A DNA stretch of 64,000 bases from a virus: the IMG/VR virus record IMGVR_UViG_3300032265_002598, positions 1 through 64,000 of that record. One strand, 5' to 3'. Within the stretch, counting starts at the first letter, position 1; each line of letters starts with the position of its first letter. A program made the translations under genes and the position numbers. The notes under the pieces were generated by a model. It was not told the DNA's origin. It saw nothing but the letters and a program-made list of their open reading frames with translations, and did no database searches. Of the stretch, positions 1-7,966 are shown in pieces.

Positions 1-229
1 ATAGTTTGCGATCTTCTTTCCATTGTAAAAAATGACAATATTCATGGATAAGAATTTCAAAACCCATACGATGTTTCATAGCAACAGCAAATTCTCTTTC
101 ATCTTCATCAATAGAACACCATCCTCCACAAGAATCTGGCAATTGTTCTTTGTTATACAATAGCACAGAGAATCCGTAATCTAGTAATTCTCTAACTATT
201 TTAGTTGTAAGATTAGATTTAGTTTCCAT
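1..229 (-). CDS. Metalloprotease-like protein, N-terminal part (runs off window)
   Basis: Open from an ATG at 229 to the left edge, giving 76 residues. Near the visible end is ILIHEYCHFLQW, an HExxH zinc-binding motif typical of small SprT- or ImmA-like metallopeptidases. The third ligand and the rest of the fold lie outside the window, so activity is not shown. The start overlaps the end of the next upstream gene by 11 bases, as in an operon. Confidence 0.55.
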   Translation of the reverse strand, partial: METKSNLTTKIVRELLDYGFSVLLYNKEQLPDSCGGWCSIDEDEREFAVAMKHRMGFEILIHEYCHFLQWKEDRKL

Positions 230-401
230 ATTCAAATTGCTCTACAGAATGTATTTTAACCACTTGAAACTTAATGCGGTGCTGATCTTTAAACTGAAAA
301 ATAGCATCTTCTTCTGATGCTACATCCATAACTTGATTAATCAAAAAATGCTGCCTAGAATGATCATGCAACTCATAAACTTGTGCTGTTACATTATACA
401 T
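219..401 (-). CDS. Hypothetical protein, 60 aa
   Basis: Small soluble protein with no family I recognise. It sits between thyX and the metalloprotease-like gene and overlaps the latter, so it is probably translated from the same message. Confidence 0.6.
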   Translation of the reverse strand: MYNVTAQVYELHDHSRQHFLINQVMDVASEEDAIFQFKDQHRIKFQVVKIHSVEQFEYGN

Positions 402-402
402 A

Positions 403-1041
403 TTAATTGTTCCATCCTAATGCTTCTGATACTGTGGGGAATTGCTCTGAAAAAATTCTCTTAGTTTCTTCTGCTATAATCATATGTTCTTTTTGAGTCC
501 CGTGAGCAGTTCTTAGTTGAATCCAATGGATAAAACTTCTGGCCGATCCACTCATGTAAAGTCTAGTAGGTGTTGCTAGTGGCAAAATAAATCTAGCACA
601 CTCTTTAGCTACTCCATCAGCTATCATCCCATCATATATAGATTTAGCTTTTGCGAAATGTTCACGAATTTGTAAATTCCATTTTACTTTAGTCTCATCA
701 GATATGTCATCAATACTATTTTGTCTATTCTTATTATCTTGCCTTCGTAATTCAAATATTGGAATATCTTCGACTAGTAATGTGGCATCAGCATATCTCT
801 GTGAGAACTCTTGAAAAGTGAACGATCTATGTCTGAGAATTTGAGCAGCTAATCCTCTAGTTGTATTAATTTCAATAGTCATAAAAGCCTGTTCAAAAAT
901 ACTCCAGTGTTGATTTTTAATACAATAAGCTAATAGCTTAGAATAATTCTCGTTATCTTGGTTATTTGGGTTGCTTACTCTCGCACAATAACTCATTACT
1001 TTTTCTGCGTCTGGAGTTACACTAATTAATTTTACACTCAT
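403..1041 (-). CDS. thyX: Flavin-dependent thymidylate synthase ThyX
   Basis: The 212-residue protein carries the ThyX signature RHR-x7-S at residues 70-80 (RHRSFTFQEFS), followed by QRYAD. ThyX uses FAD, NADPH and methylene-tetrahydrofolate to methylate dUMP to dTMP, and phages use it to feed DNA synthesis. The length fits the family (about 210-250 aa). It overlaps the upstream small gene through ATGA, which indicates coupled translation. This is one of the few clear nucleotide-metabolism genes here. Confidence 0.95.
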   Translation of the reverse strand: MSVKLISVTPDAEKVMSYCARVSNPNNQDNENYSKLLAYCIKNQHWSIFEQAFMTIEINTTRGLAAQILRHRSFTFQEFSQRYADATLLVEDIPIFELRRQDNKNRQNSIDDISDETKVKWNLQIREHFAKAKSIYDGMIADGVAKECARFILPLATPTRLYMSGSARSFIHWIQLRTAHGTQKEHMIIAEETKRIFSEQFPTVSEALGWNN

Positions 1042-1277
1042 ATTTGATCCTCTGTGTGTGATATGTCAAATTCTTCTAGCGGGCAAAGTTCTTCGTCCCA
1101 AAATCCATTCCTTAGTCCGCGACCTAGAATATGTCCCGCTTTTAGCCAAATGTTATTATAGTCATCAACAGTCATTCTTTTAGTGGTTCTTCCCCAATCA
1201 CATATTGTAGAGTCAAAAACTTCTGTGCCAAAATCAAACCATTCATCTGTTTTTGAGATAAATTTAATGTATGTCAT
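1038..1277 (-). CDS. Hypothetical protein, 79 aa
   Basis: Trp-rich acidic small protein without a recognised domain. Its stop overlaps the thyX start (ATGA), and its own start lies inside the end of a small membrane-protein gene. Confidence 0.6.
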   Translation of the reverse strand: MTYIKFISKTDEWFDFGTEVFDSTICDWGRTTKRMTVDDYNNIWLKAGHILGRGLRNGFWDEELCPLEEFDISHTEDQI

Positions 1278-1431
1278 TCTTATTCCACCATACTACAATT
1301 TTCTTCCATATTGGAGTGAAAAAATAAACAGCTAAAAATCCAACAATACCATTAATAGCAGATACAGTTAGACTTGCTATTGTTATAGGAAGCATTTGTA
1401 TCTTAATCTTATTAGATCCTTTATTACTCAT
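1264..1431 (-). CDS. Small single-span membrane protein, 55 aa
   Basis: Reading from the ATG at 1431 gives a basic N-terminus, one hydrophobic segment (about residues 15-40) and a Trp/Lys-rich tail. It overlaps both neighbours by a few bases, as real genes in this operon do. No function is recognised; it is one of many tiny membrane proteins in this arm. Confidence 0.55.
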   Translation of the reverse strand: MSNKGSNKIKIQMLPITIASLTVSAINGIVGFLAVYFFTPIWKKIVVWWNKNDIH

Positions 1432-1928
1432 ACATTCTTATCAAATTTATTTGTTTTAGTTTCCCACCAAAACGATACCATGTGTTCATCTCCATTAAAA
1501 TATATTGGGCAAAAGTCTGGTCGAAAAATACTATTTAAATCACAAGCTACGCATGTAAAAAATAACTGCCAACGAGCAAATCCATAGTCTAATAATTTCT
1601 TTTCTATTTTTGTGAAGTTATTACCACTAAGACATCCACTATCTACAATAATCAATTTGTTATAAGGATCAAGTTGATCTGGATGAATAAATGTTTCAAA
1701 TTCATTTTTATATGGGATATTAACTGGTTCAATATCTAATGGTTCATCTTTTATAGATAATTTATGACTCATTAACTGAGCCATAATTCCAGAATATTCA
1801 TAGCTTAACTGTAATATTGCCGCTTTATCTTCATAGGAAAAACGATCTCTAATCTCATTACAGATTTTATCTATGCACTTAGTTTCCCATTCTCTATCAA
1901 TATATAAACTTTTAAGAGCCATAATCAC
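1428..1928 (-). CDS. Hypothetical protein, possibly phosphoribosyltransferase-related
   Basis: 166 residues. A segment near residue 92 (KLIIVDSGCLSGNNFTKI) resembles the PRPP-binding loop of phosphoribosyltransferases (hydrophobic run, D, G-rich turn), but the usual paired acidic residues are incomplete. Cys-rich C-terminal half. The match is weak and the enzyme call is only a suggestion. The start could be the ATG at 1928 or the one at 1922. Confidence 0.55.
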   Translation of the reverse strand: MIMALKSLYIDREWETKCIDKICNEIRDRFSYEDKAAILQLSYEYSGIMAQLMSHKLSIKDEPLDIEPVNIPYKNEFETFIHPDQLDPYNKLIIVDSGCLSGNNFTKIEKKLLDYGFARWQLFFTCVACDLNSIFRPDFCPIYFNGDEHMVSFWWETKTNKFDKNV

Positions 1929-2163
1929 TCACTGTAAATTTAGTATATTCTTTCTCTTCTTTATATTTAAGTTGATATTCAATAAACTTATCTTCTGTAA
2001 TATGGTTAAAAATTGCAGTAGCTACTTTACTAACGCTTTTTGCTACACCACTAGCATCTGGCCCAGCATTTAGTTTGGCCCAATAATAAAGACCATCCTC
2101 CTTGTCTTTAATTATTTCATAACCTTTTTCTTTAGCCCATTTCTTGATTTCTGAAATCATCAT
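1912..2163 (-). CDS. Hypothetical protein, 83 aa
   Basis: Lys/Glu-rich small protein. I chose the ATG at 2163 because it just overlaps the upstream stop codon; a TTG nine bases earlier is less likely. No recognised domain. Confidence 0.55.
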   Translation of the reverse strand: MMISEIKKWAKEKGYEIIKDKEDGLYYWAKLNAGPDASGVAKSVSKVATAIFNHITEDKFIEYQLKYKEEKEYTKFTVSDYGS

Positions 2164-2165
2164 AA

Positions 2166-2480
2166 TTAACAACTCGCATTACCAGATTTAGGAGGCTTAT
2201 TTATATTCTTTCTTGTAGATGGATCATAATTCTCAATAGGATTGTCATAGTGTTTCCATGCTTTTTCGTGTCTTAAAGCAATAATCTCTTTTTCCTGTTG
2301 AAATATCCTTTGTTTTTGATATTCGATCAATTTGTATAACTCAATAATATAATCTAATACTGGCTGTCCTTTATACTTAGTTAGTATAGTATTTACTTTA
2401 GACAAGTCCATTGGCTCATACTTGAGCGTCATATCATAATCATCTGGATTCCAGTCTGGGTCGTATTTCTGGTCGCTCAT
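2166..2480 (-). CDS. Hypothetical coiled-coil protein, 104 aa
   Basis: The N-terminal third is Asp/Tyr/Pro-rich. Residues about 45-75 form a heptad-like, Glu/Gln-rich helix. Coupled to its neighbour by ATGA overlap at 2477-2480. Confidence 0.6.
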   Translation of the reverse strand: MSDQKYDPDWNPDDYDMTLKYEPMDLSKVNTILTKYKGQPVLDYIIELYKLIEYQKQRIFQQEKEIIALRHEKAWKHYDNPIENYDPSTRKNINKPPKSGNASC

Positions 2481-2824
2481 TTTTGCATCTGTTCCTCATA
2501 CGAATACTTCAGCCTAGAATTAAAACCATTAGCATATCCTTGCATATAAATCTCTTTGGATAGTCTGGAATTTTCTCCAATCAATTGTTTATTATCTCTA
2601 GCCCAAAGAACAAAACTTTTTTCTTCATCACAAATATCGGACAAATCTGGATAATAAATTTCATCAAACCACAAATAGTGTTTTTGTAGCATAGTATCCA
2701 ATGCTATAAATACTGGTGGTTTTGGATCATAATTATGTTCTATTTGAGATATAACAAGTTCATCCATGAATACATTAACAATCTTGTCTCCAACCTTTAA
2801 TGCCATAGCTAGGTCAAGTCTCAT
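2477..2824 (-). CDS. Hypothetical protein, 115 aa
   Basis: Mixed alpha/beta-looking protein with no recognised family. ATGA overlaps on both sides place it firmly in the coupled operon. Confidence 0.6.
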   Translation of the reverse strand: MRLDLAMALKVGDKIVNVFMDELVISQIEHNYDPKPPVFIALDTMLQKHYLWFDEIYYPDLSDICDEEKSFVLWARDNKQLIGENSRLSKEIYMQGYANGFNSRLKYSYEEQMQK

Positions 2825-3045
2825 GCTCGTTCAGTCTCCTTAAATCGGTTGATATAATTATCATAAGCGTCCTCAATACTATCAGCAACCTTGAATTTCC
2901 ATAGATCACTATCTGATTCAATATCAAATGAATCAAGATATTCTAGCAAATATTTGAGAATATGTTCAACACCCACATCATCAACCAAAGCTTTAATCTT
3001 TGGCTTATCTGTTAGATAGCGGACTTCTTTTTTAATTTCTTTCAT
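2821..3045 (-). CDS. Hypothetical acidic helical protein, 74 aa
   Basis: Short charged protein with predicted helices. Coupled by four-base overlaps upstream and downstream. No family recognised. Confidence 0.6.
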   Translation of the reverse strand: MKEIKKEVRYLTDKPKIKALVDDVGVEHILKYLLEYLDSFDIESDSDLWKFKVADSIEDAYDNYINRFKETERA

Positions 3046-3389
3046 TTTTTATACAGGTATGAACCTGCCCAATCACATTCCTCTAATAGTTTGTCAAAAT
3101 CAGTAAACAGATTATATCTAGGATCTTTGTACGGAGCGGAGTAGCTTGCTGGCTTATAAATATCTCCATTAGTTTTGTTCACAAAAGCATGAATAGTTTC
3201 AATTCCTTCCCACACTTGGGTAATTTTGTGATATTTCTTATTTTCCTTGAAAAAATAATAGACTGTTTGTTCATCTCCATAAGTTTGTTTCTTAGCTTTT
3301 TCCTCAAGAACATCAAGCCAAGTATGAATATGAGAATGAAAATCAGCCAATGATGGGGGATTCAAATTCTTTGAGTTTTGCACGACCAT
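3042..3389 (-). CDS. Hypothetical protein, 115 aa
   Basis: Its first 16 codons overlap the end of the metallophosphoesterase gene at 3343-4038. Contains an HSHIH segment near residue 20, but no complete metal-site pattern that I recognise. Confidence 0.55.
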   Translation of the reverse strand: MVVQNSKNLNPPSLADFHSHIHTWLDVLEEKAKKQTYGDEQTVYYFFKENKKYHKITQVWEGIETIHAFVNKTNGDIYKPASYSAPYKDPRYNLFTDFDKLLEECDWAGSYLYKK

Positions 3390-4038
3390 TTTTTATTAAT
3401 ACATAGTGACAAGGATTTTCTGTCCACGAACCGCTGTTGATATAGTGTACCATATCAGATTTATCTGTCAAGGCGTGATGGGTATGAGAGCAAATAATAA
3501 TATTAGCACCGATGGATTTAGCATATTGTTTTGCTCTGTCTTTGATTTGATTAGAACATCTTAAAAAGATTTTACTGCTACGCTTTAGTAATCTAGCCCA
3601 ATAAAAACTTGGGTCTATTCTTTGTATCATTCTATAAATATTATCAGCTAGTTTGGTAAGTCTAGGATGTTTACTGATAAAATTATCAAATCTATCTCCA
3701 TGAAGTATTACTACTTTATTATGTCCACTAAAAAAAGTATATTCCTCTACAAAGTTAGCACCAAGAATATGAGATATAATATTAGCTGGCCCATCATGAT
3801 TACCAGAAATGTATATAACCTTAGTCTTGTTAGAGATTTTTCTAATGTATGCTAAAACTTTCCAATGTCCATTCTTTAGTCTACGAAAATCTAAATTATC
3901 AAATAGATCGCCATTTATGATGAGTGATTTAGTCTTAATTTCATTCTGGTAGATTTTGTGCAAAAAATGCAGTATTTGTCTGGTCTGTGAAATATTGGAT
4001 GAAATATGTAAATCACTAATAACAACAGCATCGTACAT
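3343..4038 (-). CDS. Calcineurin-like metallophosphoesterase (LpxH-like)
   Basis: 231 residues with the full metallophosphoesterase ligand set in order: SDLH near residue 8, NGDLFDN near 42, GNHDGP near 79, HGDRFD near 115 and SHTHH near 185, then an NSGSW segment. This order matches the UDP-2,3-diacylglucosamine hydrolase-like branch. It probably hydrolyses a phosphoester or pyrophosphate with two metal ions; the substrate cannot be told from sequence. AGGAAC lies just upstream of the ATG. Confidence 0.85.
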   Translation of the reverse strand: MYDAVVISDLHISSNISQTRQILHFLHKIYQNEIKTKSLIINGDLFDNLDFRRLKNGHWKVLAYIRKISNKTKVIYISGNHDGPANIISHILGANFVEEYTFFSGHNKVVILHGDRFDNFISKHPRLTKLADNIYRMIQRIDPSFYWARLLKRSSKIFLRCSNQIKDRAKQYAKSIGANIIICSHTHHALTDKSDMVHYINSGSWTENPCHYVLIKNGRAKLKEFESPIIG

Positions 4039-4090
4039 AGTATGTTCCTATTTAATTGGTCATTAATATGTACTAATTAATACACTAATC

Positions 4091-4405
4091 TCAACGATAC
4101 CTACGGCAACAAAACCACTTGCCATTTGCTCCCTGAGCATAACCAACATCGACAGTTTGCAGTCTACTATTTGCATAACAACAATTATTATATGCCTGTT
4201 GCTGTGTTGATCCGCTTCCACAACCTTCATAGCCTGAAGTTACTGGAAGGAAATGTCCCACAGAGTTTCTACTAGCCATAATATCAGCTACACTCTGAGC
4301 AGTATTAGCTGAATAATTACTAGTATATGAGTAAGTCTTGGGTGGCTTACCATAAGAAACTGAACAAGCACAAAGAGCCATCATCAAAACTACAATCTTC
4401 TTCAT
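4091..4405 (-). CDS. Secreted Cys-rich protein of planctomycete type
   Basis: The ATG at 4405 follows a GGAGG Shine-Dalgarno and opens with a signal peptide (MKKIVVLMMALCACSVSYG), giving 104 residues. The mature part has an AQSVADIMA segment, VGHF, GYEG, AYNNCCY, VDVGYAQG and CRRYR. I associate this pattern with short exported proteins of planctomycetes, from memory and not checked. Six or more cysteines suggest disulfides outside the cytoplasm. A longer frame upstream is not a real extension. Confidence 0.7.
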   Translation of the reverse strand: MKKIVVLMMALCACSVSYGKPPKTYSYTSNYSANTAQSVADIMASRNSVGHFLPVTSGYEGCGSGSTQQQAYNNCCYANSRLQTVDVGYAQGANGKWFCCRRYR

Positions 4406-4497
4406 AAAACTCCTCCTTGAGATAATATTCCTATAAAATAACCAATAGCAAAGAAACCAATCACTATCAATATATCGACCATCCATGACCGAATCAT
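4402..4497 (-). CDS. Tiny membrane protein, 31 aa
   Basis: ATG at 4497 reads into one hydrophobic span and stops at a TGA overlapping the ATG of the secreted-protein gene. Its start overlaps the stop of the upstream gene through ATGA. Coupling at both ends is the main support. Confidence 0.5.
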   Translation of the reverse strand: MIRSWMVDILIVIGFFAIGYFIGILSQGGVL

Positions 4498-4712
4498 GAG
4501 GAAAAACCAATTTTTTGCTTAGTTGTAGATAATGTGGACTCAAGCTCATGATCTGCAAAATACTTGCAATCATAACTTCGTCCATTCCACCAACCAACCT
4601 CATAAGAAACTGAATTATTTCCACGAATATTGATTCCAGTAACTTTACCAAAAACATCTTCGGCCAACTTAATATCAGTTCCAATACTAAAAACTTCTAA
4701 TTTATCTTTCAT
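4494..4712 (-). CDS. Hypothetical protein, 72 aa
   Basis: Has a clear GGAG Shine-Dalgarno before the ATG at 4712. The central region looks like a small beta-barrel (VFGKVTGINIRGNNSVSYEV). No family recognised. Confidence 0.6.
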   Translation of the reverse strand: MKDKLEVFSIGTDIKLAEDVFGKVTGINIRGNNSVSYEVGWWNGRSYDCKYFADHELESTLSTTKQKIGFSS

Positions 4713-4731
4713 GATTTAATTCTCCATTAAG

Positions 4732-4881
4732 TTATCTATCTAATAAATATTCTACGTTCAAACTAGCAATTTGAATTTCAAGAGATTCTATCTTTTTCTT
4801 TTGCTCTTCTATTGTTTTTTCTAGATGATTGATATAAGTATCAATATCAAAGAAAGGATTAGTTCTATCAGTCTGATTCAT
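4732..4881 (-). CDS. Short coiled-coil protein, 49 aa
   Basis: Polar N-terminus followed by a strongly heptad-like helix (about residues 17-45, rich in E, K, I and L). Its first codons overlap the end of the upstream gene. Likely an oligomerising accessory protein. Confidence 0.5.
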   Translation of the reverse strand: MNQTDRTNPFFDIDTYINHLEKTIEEQKKKIESLEIQIASLNVEYLLDR

Positions 4882-5080
4882 GTTCCCATATCTTTTCTAA
4901 ATGATTCAATAGTCTATCTGCCTTCTTGTCATTATAAAAACAATCAAGGTCTGTAGCAATAAACTCTTTATATTTTTTAGGCCAAACTTCAGCCAAACAA
5001 TTCATAACAGTTTGACCATATCGTAGTTGATATTTCTTTAAATCATTATCAATTTTATTTCTGAACTCAGAATAACTCAT
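4868..5080 (-). CDS. Hypothetical protein, 70 aa
   Basis: Lys/Asp-rich helical protein without a recognised domain. ATGA-coupled to the upstream gene. Confidence 0.6.
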   Translation of the reverse strand: MSYSEFRNKIDNDLKKYQLRYGQTVMNCLAEVWPKKYKEFIATDLDCFYNDKKADRLLNHLEKIWEHESD

Positions 5081-5292
5081 TGCTTTTTCTTTTTCAAAAA
5101 GGCTATAATATCTCCAGCAGTATTAGGAACAGTATTGCCACCAAGATAATATTGTCCAGTAATCTGAATCATTTCATCCAAAGTTTTTTGAGCATTATAC
5201 ATTCTTGCCCACTTTGGTTTATATTCCTGTTTCATATAATTCCAAACGCTATTATAGAAATCACAAATAGCTTGATTAACTGACTCGTTCAT
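5077..5292 (-). CDS. Hypothetical protein, 71 aa
   Basis: Helical small protein with a Lys-rich C-terminus. Coupled to the downstream gene by ATGA overlap. No family recognised. Confidence 0.6.
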   Translation of the reverse strand: MNESVNQAICDFYNSVWNYMKQEYKPKWARMYNAQKTLDEMIQITGQYYLGGNTVPNTAGDIIAFLKKKKQ

Positions 5293-5295
5293 AAT

Positions 5296-5412
5296 TTATT
5301 CCTGTACTTTAGTTCCCATATCATAAGGATATCCATCTTCTATTTCTTCACTATAAATATCTTCGTAATGATTATCCCACCAAGGAATTTTACTATCTGG
5401 TAATTCAGTCAT
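5296..5412 (-). CDS. Acidic mini-protein, 38 aa
   Basis: ATG at 5412 to TAA, rich in D, E, Y and W with a net negative charge. It fills the gap between two annotated genes in the same direction; that packing is its main support. Confidence 0.4.
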   Translation of the reverse strand: MTELPDSKIPWWDNHYEDIYSEEIEDGYPYDMGTKVQE

Positions 5413-5414
5413 AA

Positions 5415-5597
5415 TCAAAGTTCAACATATTTTAGTATAGTCAGAATTCTTCGTGCTAATGCCGCACCACCAACAATCCTACCATCATTATAATCTTCTC
5501 CATATCCAGAAGTAGACTCATGATCTTTTTGTTCTTTAATCTTTCGATTACATAACTTTATGATTTCAAGTATATTAGCTTTTTCTATTTCATTCAT
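5415..5597 (-). CDS. DGRIVG-family small protein, 60 aa
   Basis: Helical protein whose second half (YNDGRIVGGAALARRIL) is repeated in the gene at 6863-7024, so the two are paralogues. First gene after the promoter at 5716-5744 and a structured leader. Function unknown. Confidence 0.6.
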   Translation of the reverse strand: MNEIEKANILEIIKLCNRKIKEQKDHESTSGYGEDYNDGRIVGGAALARRILTILKYVEL

Positions 5598-5657
5598 ATA
5601 AAATTTTCTAGTAATAGAATATCGTTTTTAGTCTTACAAAAAACTATACCAAAAATC

Positions 5658-5714
5658 TACGGAAGTTGATTGTGGGAATACCCGCGATCCCTACCATTAA
5701 GGCATCAACAAGTT
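5658..5714 (-). ncRNA. Structured 5' leader (possible cis-regulatory RNA)
   Basis: Downstream of the promoter at 5716-5744 the transcript can close GTTGAT with ATCAAC, enclosing a second GC-rich pairing between GGGAT and ATTCCC. The fold precedes the gene at 5415-5597 by about 65 bases. No riboswitch class is recognised. Confidence 0.35.
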
Positions 5715-5715
5715 T

Positions 5716-5744
5716 ATTATACCTCGTCAGAACTAAACTGTCAA
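5716..5744 (-). promoter_or_regulatory. Sigma-70-type promoter
   Basis: TTGACA, 17-base spacer, TATAAT: a perfect consensus reading leftwards into the small genes below 5600. It lies inside the 3' end of the metallophosphoesterase gene. Confidence 0.8.
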
Positions 5745-6344
5745 TAGCTCAGTTTCCAACTCGTTTAAGCATTTAAAATCTGTACCACTTATATTTAAGT
5801 TCCAACTCTTATGATAATGACCAAATCGCCATATTTTAGGTTGATGAATATTAAATAGCTCTTGCAAAGCCCATCCTGTTAGGTTCTCATATTTTCTTTG
5901 ATTTCTATCTAGTATTCTCAAGCTAACTTCATCTGGACAATCATGAGTTAAAACAATGTCTGGTTTTACTTCTCTGTAAAGCTCTCTAGCTTTCATAAAT
6001 TGATCAATAGTAACCTGTTCATCTTCCCACCAGTCTATACCTATGGTTCTATTTGCACGATCAATGCTATAAGCACCTCTATAATAGAAAAATTTAACAC
6101 CATTCAAACATGAGTGCCCACAATTACCAAGGTAATTAGGGCTATCATTAATGCTACTGTAATTGTCATGATTACCTCCAATAATTTTATGCTTAGTAGG
6201 GTCTACGTTCTTTAATGTTTCGTAATTAAAACCAAAATCACCCAACTGAATAGTATATGGATGACGATCTTTTTCTCTAATTATTTCATGATAATGTTTA
6301 TATTTACCATGAACATCACCAATGAGAGTAATACTATTATTCAT
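5733..6344 (-). CDS. Calcineurin-like metallophosphoesterase
   Basis: 203 residues with GDVHGK near residue 8, LGDFGFN near 35, GGNHDNY near 56, LTHDCPD near 133 and FGHYHKS near 175, the canonical metal-ligand blocks of the calcineurin-like superfamily. The DVHGK start and compact size resemble Ser/Thr phosphatase or diadenosine-tetraphosphatase-like members. A second, distinct superfamily member is at 3343. Substrate unknown. Confidence 0.85.
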   Translation of the reverse strand: MNNSITLIGDVHGKYKHYHEIIREKDRHPYTIQLGDFGFNYETLKNVDPTKHKIIGGNHDNYSSINDSPNYLGNCGHSCLNGVKFFYYRGAYSIDRANRTIGIDWWEDEQVTIDQFMKARELYREVKPDIVLTHDCPDEVSLRILDRNQRKYENLTGWALQELFNIHQPKIWRFGHYHKSWNLNISGTDFKCLNELETELLTV

Positions 6345-6622
6345 ACTCCATCCAACGGATCATTTTCATAAGGATAACTAAATGGCCCCAAGATGCTTTT
6401 TCTTTTTTGTTTTAGGAAATCTAGTGTCTCATCAAAACAATTTTCACAAATATGAATCTCGTATTTTGATCCATCATTAGTTGAACCATATCCCCAATAT
6501 GATTCTAGTGTTGCAAAATCTGGCCCAACTTCTTTATGGTTGGTTGTACTTTTCCCACAAATATCGCAAGAAATGTCGTCAAGAACTTTTCTTACTTCTT
6601 CTTTAAATGTTCTCATTTCCAA
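6341..6622 (-). CDS. Zinc-ribbon protein, 93 aa
   Basis: CDICG near residue 19 and HICENC near 57 form a CxxC...CxxC pair likely to bind one zinc. The long Tyr/Gly-rich spacer is unusual. ATGA overlap with the phosphoesterase gene. Possibly nucleic-acid or protein binding. Confidence 0.6.
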   Translation of the reverse strand: MEMRTFKEEVRKVLDDISCDICGKSTTNHKEVGPDFATLESYWGYGSTNDGSKYEIHICENCFDETLDFLKQKRKSILGPFSYPYENDPLDGV

Positions 6623-6870
6623 CGTCGTGAAGGATCACGCCTTTTGGGTGGACTAAAATGTGTAGTTGTTTTTGTAATAGTAATACAGGGTTGGAAAAAC
6701 TTTGTAGTTTTCTTTGGACTAAAACCAGCAGGAAGAATTATATCGCTACTTTTAAATAGATCGGGCATACCAATATATTCAGATAAGTAATTCATAGTTC
6801 TTCTATATCCATCAATGATAACATCTTTGGAACAAGTTTTTTTCATCAAATCTTCAAAACTCTTAGCCAT
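6613..6870 (-). CDS. Hypothetical basic protein, 85 aa
   Basis: N-terminal helical half, then a basic Pro/Thr-rich tail ending in Arg/Lys. It overlaps both neighbours by about ten bases. No family recognised. Confidence 0.55.
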   Translation of the reverse strand: MAKSFEDLMKKTCSKDVIIDGYRRTMNYLSEYIGMPDLFKSSDIILPAGFSPKKTTKFFQPCITITKTTTHFSPPKRRDPSRRWK

Positions 6871-7024
6871 TATTAATAATCTCCAGAATAGTTTCTGCTA
6901 GTGTTGAGCGGCCCACAATTCGTCCATCCTCATAAGGATCATTATAACTAGATTTTTGGCTCCAGTTTTGCATAATACCCAAACACAGTCTCCTGATTTC
7001 TTCCATCTTTTCTTCATTACTCAT
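6863..7024 (-). CDS. DGRIVG-family small protein, 53 aa
   Basis: From the ATG at 7024, the protein shares the YEDGRIVGRSTLAETIL segment with the gene at 5415-5597. A longer in-frame start exists, but it would run far into the upstream gene. Confidence 0.55.
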   Translation of the reverse strand: MSNEEKMEEIRRLCLGIMQNWSQKSSYNDPYEDGRIVGRSTLAETILEIINNG

Positions 7025-7328
7025 TTGTCGCCTCTGCTTGAACATAAAAGATTCGGTCAATATTACATCGACCAAGAGCAATTCTAACACCCAGTTTCTT
7101 ATTATAATTCTCTTTCTTGCTGCAAATAGCGAGTCCATCATAATGATCGCCAGATGGGCCATCAATTATAATTTGGGTTGATCCACCTTTAGTGTCTGGA
7201 TCAATAGGCCCATAACCATAACCCTCCGCAGTCTTGCTGCCTACTTGCCATTTATAATAGCCATTGTAAAGCCGATTGTGAAGAACCCTGACTTTATAAC
7301 CATTATTACGCAATTCTTGAACTGTCAT
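7017..7328 (-). CDS. Hypothetical protein, 103 aa
   Basis: MTVQELRNNGYKVRV start followed by a Tyr/Gly-rich middle and a mixed beta C-terminus. It resembles small phage proteins of unknown role. GGAG lies before the start. Confidence 0.6.
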   Translation of the reverse strand: MTVQELRNNGYKVRVLHNRLYNGYYKWQVGSKTAEGYGYGPIDPDTKGGSTQIIIDGPSGDHYDGLAICSKKENYNKKLGVRIALGRCNIDRIFYVQAEATNE

Positions 7329-7343
7329 ATTTTCTCCAATTAA

Positions 7344-7508
7344 TTAGTGTAGACCGCAAACTTCCACGGTACGAGTAATAATAATCTTGTTGTATTCTGA
7401 CAAAAATTTGTCTAAGTTATCTTGTTTGATAGATAGCTCATAGTTGTTCTGACCAATGAAATACTTATCAATTAAATCTTGAACTTTTTGTTGAACTGTT
7501 GGACTCAT
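7344..7508 (-). CDS. Hypothetical protein, 54 aa
   Basis: I placed the start at the ATG at 7508 because it lies behind a GGAG ribosome site and downstream of the promoter at 7532-7559; a longer frame would begin upstream of the transcription start. Confidence 0.6.
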   Translation of the reverse strand: MSPTVQQKVQDLIDKYFIGQNNYELSIKQDNLDKFLSEYNKIIITRTVEVCGLH

Positions 7509-7531
7509 AAACTTTCTCCAAGGGATACCCA

Positions 7532-7559
7532 AGTATACTATGTTATCGGCGTTTGTCAA
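7532..7559 (-). promoter_or_regulatory. Sigma-70-type promoter
   Basis: TTGACA, 16-base spacer containing CCGATA, TATACT. It reads into the 54-aa gene at 7344-7508. Confidence 0.75.
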
Positions 7560-7575
7560 GATGCTTCATTAGCAA

Positions 7576-7740
7576 TTATTTCTTTCCTGCAACACACAAC
7601 AAAATACCATAGCATAAAATACTTGGAACCCAAAGACCCACATATAAACTATAGAATTCTGCATTTGGTATCCCGCTAAACATTAGCCCTAAGCTTAGGA
7701 GTAGACTAATGAAAGCAGGAATAACTATCATATTAACCAT
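7576..7740 (-). CDS. Two-span membrane protein, 54 aa
   Basis: ATG at 7740 opens a protein with two hydrophobic segments around LYVGLWVPS. The same FSG...GLWVPS block is in the gene at 7967-8146, so these are diverged paralogues. Function unknown. Confidence 0.6.
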   Translation of the reverse strand: MVNMIVIPAFISLLLSLGLMFSGIPNAEFYSLYVGLWVPSILCYGILLCVAGKK

Positions 7741-7749
7741 ATTCCACCT

Positions 7750-7965
7750 TTATGATTGCTCATCAGCTTTAACTTTGTATCTTTTAACTTCACTAACTAG
7801 TTTCTTCAGAACATTATTGTCTTTAAGCTCAGACAACGTATAATTAACCTTTTGATTATTTCTGGAATCTGGATTTAGATCTCCTAAAAATAGAATACTA
7901 ATAGCCAGACCAGAACTAACAATTAGCATCATAATTACTCCAGCAAAAAATATGTACATTTCCAT
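7750..7965 (-). CDS. Membrane protein with cytoplasmic tail, 71 aa
   Basis: One N-terminal hydrophobic span (about residues 4-27), then a charged Lys/Asp-rich tail. It lies between the two paralogous membrane-protein genes. Confidence 0.6.
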   Translation of the reverse strand: MEMYIFFAGVIMMLIVSSGLAISILFLGDLNPDSRNNQKVNYTLSELKDNNVLKKLVSEVKRYKVKADEQS

Positions 7966-7966
7966 G

